A DNA stretch of 41,566 bases, from contig WTIP01000003.1 of NCBI GenBank assembly GCA_011525195.1, forward strand, positions 1-41,566. The letters run 5' to 3'. The notes under the pieces were generated by a model that saw only the letters and a list, made by a program, of their open reading frames with translations, did no database searches and was not told the DNA's origin. This document shows positions 36,324 through 41,566 of the stretch, piece by piece. Position numbers and translations under genes: made by a program. Position 1 is the stretch's first letter, and each line of letters starts with the position of its first letter. The DNA comes from Flavobacteriales bacterium. Lineage in GTDB: Bacteria > Bacteroidota > Bacteroidia > Flavobacteriales > Flavobacteriaceae.

Positions 36324-38224
36324 GGTGCTAATCCCGCCCCCTTAATAATCTGATCTACAACTTCAGGATTCAATAAGGTTGAAGTATCTCCCATATTAGA
36401 GAGCTCTTTGCTGGCTACTTTTCTTAAAATCCTTCTCATGATTTTACCCGAGCGTGTTTTCGGCAAGCCCGGAACAATTTGCATTTCATCGGGTGTTGCT
36501 ATGGGACCGATAATTTTGCGAACGGTTTCTTTTATTTCTTTAATCAGTCCTTCCTCAGTGCGTCCTTCTAGGTCACAGATGACATAGGCATAGATTCCCT
36601 GTCCCTTGATATTATGAGGAAAGCCTACCACAGCAGATTCAACCACTTTAGGGTGCTCATTAATGGCATTTTCAACCTCAGCAGTCCCCATACGGTGACC
36701 CGAAACATTAATGACATCATCTACTCTTCCCAAGATTCGCAAATAGCCATCATGATCGCGTTTGGCTCCATCTCCCGTAAAATACATCCCTGGATAAGTA
36801 GAAAAATAAGTTTCCTTGCAGCGTTTGTGGTCGCCATAAGTTGTTCGTAACATTGAGGGCCAAGGAAATTTAATACAAAGATTTCCTTCTACATTATTTC
36901 CTTTGAGTTCATTTCCCTCTGCATCTACAATTAGTGGTTGAATTCCAGGTAGTGGGAGTGAAGCATGGGCTGGCTTATTAGGGGTGATGCCTGCAAGAGG
37001 AGAAATCATAATTCCCCCTGTCTCAGTTTGCCACCAAGTATCTACTAGGGGGCATTTTCCTTTTCCTATATGATCATGATACCAGTGCCACGCCTCTTCA
37101 TTAATAGGTTCTCCTACAGAACCGATTACTTTTAAAGAGTCAAGCGAATAGGGTGCTAAAGGTTCTAATCCATACGCTTGAAGAGCTCTAATTGCTGTTG
37201 GTGCTGTATAAAATTGGTTGACTTGGTACTTATCTACAATCGCCCAAAACCTTCCAGGGTCGGGATAAGTAGGAACCCCTTCAAACATTACGGTAGTAGC
37301 GCCTGCCAATAAGGGGCCATAAACGATATAAGAGTGCCCCGTAATCCAGCCCACATCCGCTGTACACCAATATACATCTCCCTGTGAATACTGAAATACG
37401 TTGGTAAATGAATAATGAGTATATACCATATAGCCTGCAGTAGTATGGACGACCCCTTTGGGTTTTCCAGTAGAACCAGAGGTATATAAAATAAAAAGTA
37501 AATCTTCGGCGTCTAAAGTGGCAGCTGTATTCGCTTTAGGTTCATTTGCTATTACTTCGTGCCACCACAAATCCCTTCCAGATTTCATCTCTACTGCTGT
37601 CTGTGTGCGTTGGTAGACAATTACTTTTTCTACAGTTTGAGTTTGTGCTAACGCTTCATCAACTACCGCTTTTACTGGGATATTTTTTGTTCCACGAAAA
37701 TTTCCATCAGCGGTTAGTACCATTTTTGCTTTACAATCCTTTATTCGGTCTGCGAGGGCTGTAGAAGAAAAACCAGCAAAAACAACAGAGTGTACTGCGC
37801 CTACTCGAGCACAAGCAAGCATGGCAACCGCAGCTTCCGGAATCATGGGCATATAAATAATGACGCGGTCTCCTTTTTGAATTCCTTGTGACTCTAGCGC
37901 ATTGGAAAATTGGCATGTCATCTCATAGAGCTCTGAATAGCTGATTCTTCTTTCCGCCTCATTGGGTTCATTGGGTTCCCAAATAATGGCGGTTTTGTCT
38001 CCGTGAGTAAAGAGATACCGCTCAAAAATATTTTCTGTGATATTCAATTTGGCATTTTCAAACCACTTAATCTCAGGACCTTCAAAATCCCAGGAGAGTA
38101 CATTGTCCCAAGGTTTTTTCCAGTGAAATCCCTGAGCGATTCTACTCCAAAATTGTTCAGGCTGGTGGATACTTTTTTGATATTCGTGATAATAGCCAGA
38201 GAGCGATTGAATTTTTTGACTCAT
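36320..38224 (-). CDS. acs: acetyl-CoA synthetase (acetate--CoA ligase)
   Basis: LYTSGSTGKPKGVVHT, DTWWQTETGGIM, YFTGDGAKRDHDGY, LPKTRSGKIMRRILRK. Confidence 0.96.
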   Translation of the reverse strand: MSQKIQSLSGYYHEYQKSIHQPEQFWSRIAQGFHWKKPWDNVLSWDFEGPEIKWFENAKLNITENIFERYLFTHGDKTAIIWEPNEPNEAERRISYSELYEMTCQFSNALESQGIQKGDRVIIYMPMIPEAAVAMLACARVGAVHSVVFAGFSSTALADRIKDCKAKMVLTADGNFRGTKNIPVKAVVDEALAQTQTVEKVIVYQRTQTAVEMKSGRDLWWHEVIANEPKANTAATLDAEDLLFILYTSGSTGKPKGVVHTTAGYMVYTHYSFTNVFQYSQGDVYWCTADVGWITGHSYIVYGPLLAGATTVMFEGVPTYPDPGRFWAIVDKYQVNQFYTAPTAIRALQAYGLEPLAPYSLDSLKVIGSVGEPINEEAWHWYHDHIGKGKCPLVDTWWQTETGGIMISPLAGITPNKPAHASLPLPGIQPLIVDAEGNELKGNNVEGNLCIKFPWPSMLRTTYGDHKRCKETYFSTYPGMYFTGDGAKRDHDGYLRILGRVDDVINVSGHRMGTAEVENAINEHPKVVESAVVGFPHNIKGQGIYAYVICDLEGRTEEGLIKEIKETVRKIIGPIATPDEMQIVPGLPKTRSGKIMRRILRKVASKELSNMGDTSTLLNPEVVDQIIKGAGLAP

Positions 38225-38239
38225 GATTTTTTTTTTGGT

Positions 38240-39937
38240 TTAATGCATTGCTGTTGCAGTATTTGAAGCGCCTCTTGGGGTTCTAATACGCTCAGTAAGT
38301 GCAGCTACTTCTTGGGGAGGAGCAGGTGTTAGTCTTGATACAATCAGTGCCATACTAAAATTAATAAGCATTCCTAAAGTTCCTATACCCTCTGGTGATA
38401 TTCCCCACCAGTAATCTTCAGGTAGTCCAGGTCCGCCCAATTGGGGTTTAAAATATATGATGTATGAGGCGGTAAAAACAATGCCAAGAATCATCCCGCA
38501 CATCGCTCCCATCTTATTCATTCGTTTATCGAATATACCTAAAATTATGGCAGGAAAAAAAGAGGATGCTGCCAGACCAAAAGCCAAGGCCACTACTTGA
38601 GCTACAAAGCCTGGGGGGTTTAAGCCAGCGAGGCCTGCAGCTACTACCGCTACTGCAATTGCAATGCGCGCTGCATAAAGTTCTCCCTTTTCACTGATTT
38701 CTGGTTTTAAATAATTTTTTAATAAGTCGTGGGAAATAGAGGTTGAAATTACAAGCAAAAGTCCAGCCGCTGTCGAAAGTGCTGCTGCTAAGCCCCCTGC
38801 TACCACTAAACCGATAATCCAAGCAGGTAGATCTGCAATCTCGGGATTTGCCAGTACGATTATATCTTGGTCTACTGTGAGCTCATTTACAGCTGGATCT
38901 GCGACATACTGAATAATTCCGTCATCATTTTTGTCGTCAAAAGTGACAAGCCCTGTGCTTTCCCAATTGGTAAACCATTGGGGTACTTTTTCATAAGAAA
39001 CTTGAGAGATCGTGGTTAATAAATTAGTCCGAGCAAATACGGCTACCGCCGGTGCTGTAGTATAGAGAATTGCAATAAATAATAGCGCCCACCCTGCAGA
39101 GATACGTGCATCTTTAACACGAGGCACGGTAAAAAACCGCACAATCACATGAGGTAAACCCGCCGTTCCAAACATGAGTGCTGCGGTAATAAAAAACATA
39201 TTGACCAAATTAATTTGATCAATATGGGTATAGGCATCAAAACCCAGATCTACCGAAAGTTGATTTAATTTCTCTAAGAGGTAGACACCGTCAGATCCCT
39301 TCGCACCAAAACCCATTTGAGGGACCGGATTTCCCGTCATCTGTAAAGAGATAAAAATTGCTGGGACAGTAAAGGCAAAAATTAGCACGCAAAATTGAGC
39401 CACCTGGGTATAGGTTATTCCTTTCATACCGCCGAGTACGGCATAAAAGAAAACGATGCCAATTCCAATAAGGACACCGGTATCAAAAGGGACATTGAGA
39501 AAACGAGCAAAAGCCACCCCTACCCCTTTCATTTGCCCCACTACATAGGTAAAGGAAACAAATAATGCACAAATTAAGGCTACCAGTCGTGCGTTTTTTG
39601 AATAATAGCGCTCTCCTATAAAATCTGGTACTGTAAATTTTCCAAATTTCCTTAAATAAGGGGCGAGTAAAAGGGCGAGAAGTACATAGCCCCCTGTCCA
39701 GCCCATTAAGTATTGTCCTCCAGAATAACCCATAAAAGCAATCAATCCTGTCATAGACAAAAAGGAAGCTGCCGACATCCAGTCCGCTGCAGTGGCCATT
39801 CCATTCGCTATTGGGCTAACGCCCCCTCCAGCAACATAAAATTCTTTAGTAGATCCTGCCCTGGAAATTATCGCAATAATGATATAGAGCAGAAAAGTAG
39901 CACCTACCAAAAGGTAGGTCCAAGTTTGTGCAGTCAT
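38240..39937 (-). CDS. sodium:solute symporter family protein, acetate permease (ActP)-like
   Basis: EFYVAGGGVSPIANGMATAADWMSAASFLSMTG, GLPHVIVRFFTVP, about 565 aa; next to acs and a DUF4212-like ORF. Confidence 0.92.
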   Translation of the reverse strand: MTAQTWTYLLVGATFLLYIIIAIISRAGSTKEFYVAGGGVSPIANGMATAADWMSAASFLSMTGLIAFMGYSGGQYLMGWTGGYVLLALLLAPYLRKFGKFTVPDFIGERYYSKNARLVALICALFVSFTYVVGQMKGVGVAFARFLNVPFDTGVLIGIGIVFFYAVLGGMKGITYTQVAQFCVLIFAFTVPAIFISLQMTGNPVPQMGFGAKGSDGVYLLEKLNQLSVDLGFDAYTHIDQINLVNMFFITAALMFGTAGLPHVIVRFFTVPRVKDARISAGWALLFIAILYTTAPAVAVFARTNLLTTISQVSYEKVPQWFTNWESTGLVTFDDKNDDGIIQYVADPAVNELTVDQDIIVLANPEIADLPAWIIGLVVAGGLAAALSTAAGLLLVISTSISHDLLKNYLKPEISEKGELYAARIAIAVAVVAAGLAGLNPPGFVAQVVALAFGLAASSFFPAIILGIFDKRMNKMGAMCGMILGIVFTASYIIYFKPQLGGPGLPEDYWWGISPEGIGTLGMLINFSMALIVSRLTPAPPQEVAALTERIRTPRGASNTATAMH

Positions 39938-39949
39938 AATTATAGTTTT

Positions 39950-40207
39950 TTAAAGCTCATCAACATCAAACTTTTTATCCAAACGGTTCATTAGATAAAC
40001 ATAAACGAAAATCAAAATCACAAAAGTGTAAATTGCCCCTTGGTGAGCAAACCAAAATCCCAAAGGAAAACCCCCTAACTGAAATTCATTCAACGCATCA
40101 GCAAATACAATCCCGAAGAGAAAAGAAACTGTAAACCAGATCATTAAAAGTATAAAGAGGTACTTTAAATTGATTTTCCAATAGGCTTTTTCGTTTTTTG
40201 TTGCCAT
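39950..40207 (-). CDS. DUF4212-like small subunit of a sodium/solute symporter
   Basis: 85 aa, two hydrophobic segments, FGIVFADALNEFQLGGFPLGFWFAHQGAIYTFVILIFVYVYLMNRLDKKFDVDE; upstream of the symporter gene. Confidence 0.85.
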   Translation of the reverse strand: MATKNEKAYWKINLKYLFILLMIWFTVSFLFGIVFADALNEFQLGGFPLGFWFAHQGAIYTFVILIFVYVYLMNRLDKKFDVDEL

Positions 40208-40299
40208 TTCATAAAATATTTAAGTAGTAAAAGATAAAGAAGTTCTTCTTGATTTGCTAAAAAATAAAAGGGAGATTAAGCCAGAGAGAAATTGAGAAA

Positions 40300-40689
40300 T
40301 TAATCCTTGAAGGGAATATTGGATCGAAAAGCTCGGTTCATCCAATTATAGGTGTCTGTTTTAAAAACCTCAATAGAGCGAGCAGGATCGAAATAAAAAG
40401 CCAAAACTTCAGCATTTACGCCATAATCAACCCTTAAGCTGGCCCCTGTAAGACTTTTAAAATTGACATAAAATACTAAGTCTTTGGGTTGGTTTTGATG
40501 TTGCTCAGCAGCTGCTGTAATTTCCTGAGTGACGACTCTAAGGAGCATAGAAGACTCTAAATGATAAAATTCTGAATCAAAGGCAGTTTGAAAAGGAAGT
40601 TCTGTCTGATAAGTAAGTGTAATCTGCTGCTGCGCATAGAGCTGAAGTGAACTAAAGCCAATAAGGAGTGTAATGAGGAATCGATTCAT
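40300..40689 (-). CDS. small secreted protein, unknown function
   Basis: 129 aa with signal peptide MNRFLITLLIGFSSLQLYAQ. Confidence 0.65.
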   Translation of the reverse strand: MNRFLITLLIGFSSLQLYAQQQITLTYQTELPFQTAFDSEFYHLESSMLLRVVTQEITAAAEQHQNQPKDLVFYVNFKSLTGASLRVDYGVNAEVLAFYFDPARSIEVFKTDTYNWMNRAFRSNIPFKD

Positions 40690-40747
40690 GGTTAAAAATT
40701 TTTTTATTCACCCTAATTTAAAAAATTATTTTAAGGCCGCTAAAAAG

Positions 40748-40822
40748 TGGGTGTTACTGGATTCGAACCAGTGACCTCTACCCTGTCAAGGTAGCGCTCT
40801 AAACCAACTGAGCTAAACACCC
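40748..40822 (-). tRNA. tRNA-Val (anticodon GAC)
   Basis: Minus strand GGGTGTT TA GCTC..GAGC, anticodon stem CTACC-TTGACAG-GGTAG, T arm ACTGG-TTCGAAT-CCAGT, acceptor AACACCC+A; 3' CCA not encoded. Confidence 0.93.
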
Positions 40823-40923
40823 GTGATACCTATAAAGCTGCTTGTAGGGTTCGATCTAAAGTTGTGGATTAAAAAGTAATCCAAACAAGATAAAAATCAC
40901 AAGCTTTTCTTCAAAGTAGAATT

Positions 40924-40931
40924 CAAAGATA
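40924..40931 (-). promoter_or_regulatory. candidate -7 element (TATCTTTG) for the tRNA-Val transcript
   Basis: Exact TAnnTTTG match on the minus strand about 100 nt upstream of the tRNA; a TTG lies 22 nt further upstream. Confidence 0.4.
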
Positions 40932-41034
40932 CACTTCGTTACAGATACTAAAGCAAGTTTTTTAGAAATTCTTTTAAGTTATACCGTAGTTCTATTTTCA
41001 AAGACTTATTTATAATCGGACGCTCTCTTTTTTC

Positions 41035-41054
41035 CTAATTTTAAAGAAAATTAG
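41035..41054 (+). repeat. perfect 8-bp inverted repeat (CTAATTTT-AAAG-AAAATTAG) just upstream of ORF 41062
   Basis: Read directly; ends 7 nt before the ATG. Confidence 0.8.
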
Positions 41055-41061
41055 TTGTTCA

Positions 41062-41289
41062 ATGAATCATTTTGCTTCTACTGTTCTACTTGCTAGTACA
41101 ATTCTAATCGCGGCTTTAATCTATGCATTATCAAACAGATACGAACCTTCTCCTGTAAACGAATCATTTGTTATCGATACTTGGACGGGTGATATCTATG
41201 ACCTACAAGGTAATAATTTGAGTGCTATCCATAGAAATTTACCGTATCAAGAGCCTAATAATGAAATGAAACCTGATAAAATTCAGTAA
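41062..41289 (+). CDS. small membrane-anchored protein, unknown function
   Basis: 75 aa, N-terminal hydrophobic segment ASTVLLASTILIAALIYAL followed by a hydrophilic tail; isolated ORF with upstream hairpin. Confidence 0.5.
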   Translation: MNHFASTVLLASTILIAALIYALSNRYEPSPVNESFVIDTWTGDIYDLQGNNLSAIHRNLPYQEPNNEMKPDKIQ

Positions 41290-41341
41290 TTGAAGTATGT
41301 AAAGAAAACTAGAGTACTATTGGGAATTCTTAGGGTAAAAA

Positions 41342-41402
41342 GTGGGAATTCGGCAATGAAGTATCCATTCTCTCATTTTCAACAGCATTACTTCATTCCC
41401 AC
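41342..41402. repeat. bulged inverted repeat in the terminal noncoding region
   Basis: GTGGGAAT...GAAGTA (41342-41349, 41358-41363) pairs with TACTTCATTCCCAC (41389-41402), with an 8-nt insertion in the left arm. Confidence 0.7.
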
Positions 41403-41535
41403 ATAGGAATTGAATCTGTAGCTAAGGAAATAAAATAATAAATACGCTCCGCTTTTGTATAAAAATATCTTCTGATACAAGCATAGTCAAAAACTATATT
41501 CATCAGAAAAATATATAAATAAGATTCTAATCCCC

Positions 41536-41555
41536 TACTACTTAGAAAAGTAGTA
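41536..41555. repeat. perfect 8-bp hairpin TACTACTT-AGAA-AAGTAGTA
   Basis: Read directly from the sequence. Confidence 0.75.
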
Positions 41556-41566
41556 AGCGCTTAAAT

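Noticed and set aside
36320-40207. acs-symporter-DUF4212 cluster as a new system
   Set aside because: Known acetate uptake and activation arrangement; ordinary metabolism.
1-41566. CRISPR arrays, prophage, transposons, toxin-antitoxin or defence islands
   Set aside because: No regularly spaced repeats, transposase/integrase motifs, phage structural genes or recognisable defence domains were seen.

Overview
This 41.6-kb window looks like a chromosomal backbone segment of a compact Bacteroidota genome, most likely Flavobacteriia. It holds about 40 confident CDSs and one tRNA (Val, GAC). The content is mostly housekeeping: EngB, NadE, DnaG, RlmN, QueA, AroA, Mpl, Obg, Adk, PurK/PurE, GcvP, MlaE/F-type ABC, PDH E1-alpha/E2, MurF, Acs and ActP-type symporter. 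Interspersed are gliding/type IX secretion genes (gldB, gldC, gldJ, porV). I saw no prophage, transposase, CRISPR array or obvious defence island. The points most worth a second look are: (1) a LuxR/NarL response regulator whose phospho-acceptor Asp is replaced by Glu and whose start codon lies inside a perfect 10-bp inverted repeat; (2) a radC reading frame cut by one in-frame TAA between its HhH and JAB/MPN parts; (3) a strong terminator hairpin whose U-tract ends 3 nt before the murF start codon, right after gldJ; (4) a DnaG whose CHC2 zinc-finger positions lack all Cys/His ligands; (5) porV and gldJ directly adjacent with no porU between them; (6) recurrent TAnnTTTG promoter motifs so close to start codons that near-leaderless mRNAs are predicted. 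All calls were made by reading the sequence; no database or alignment was run.
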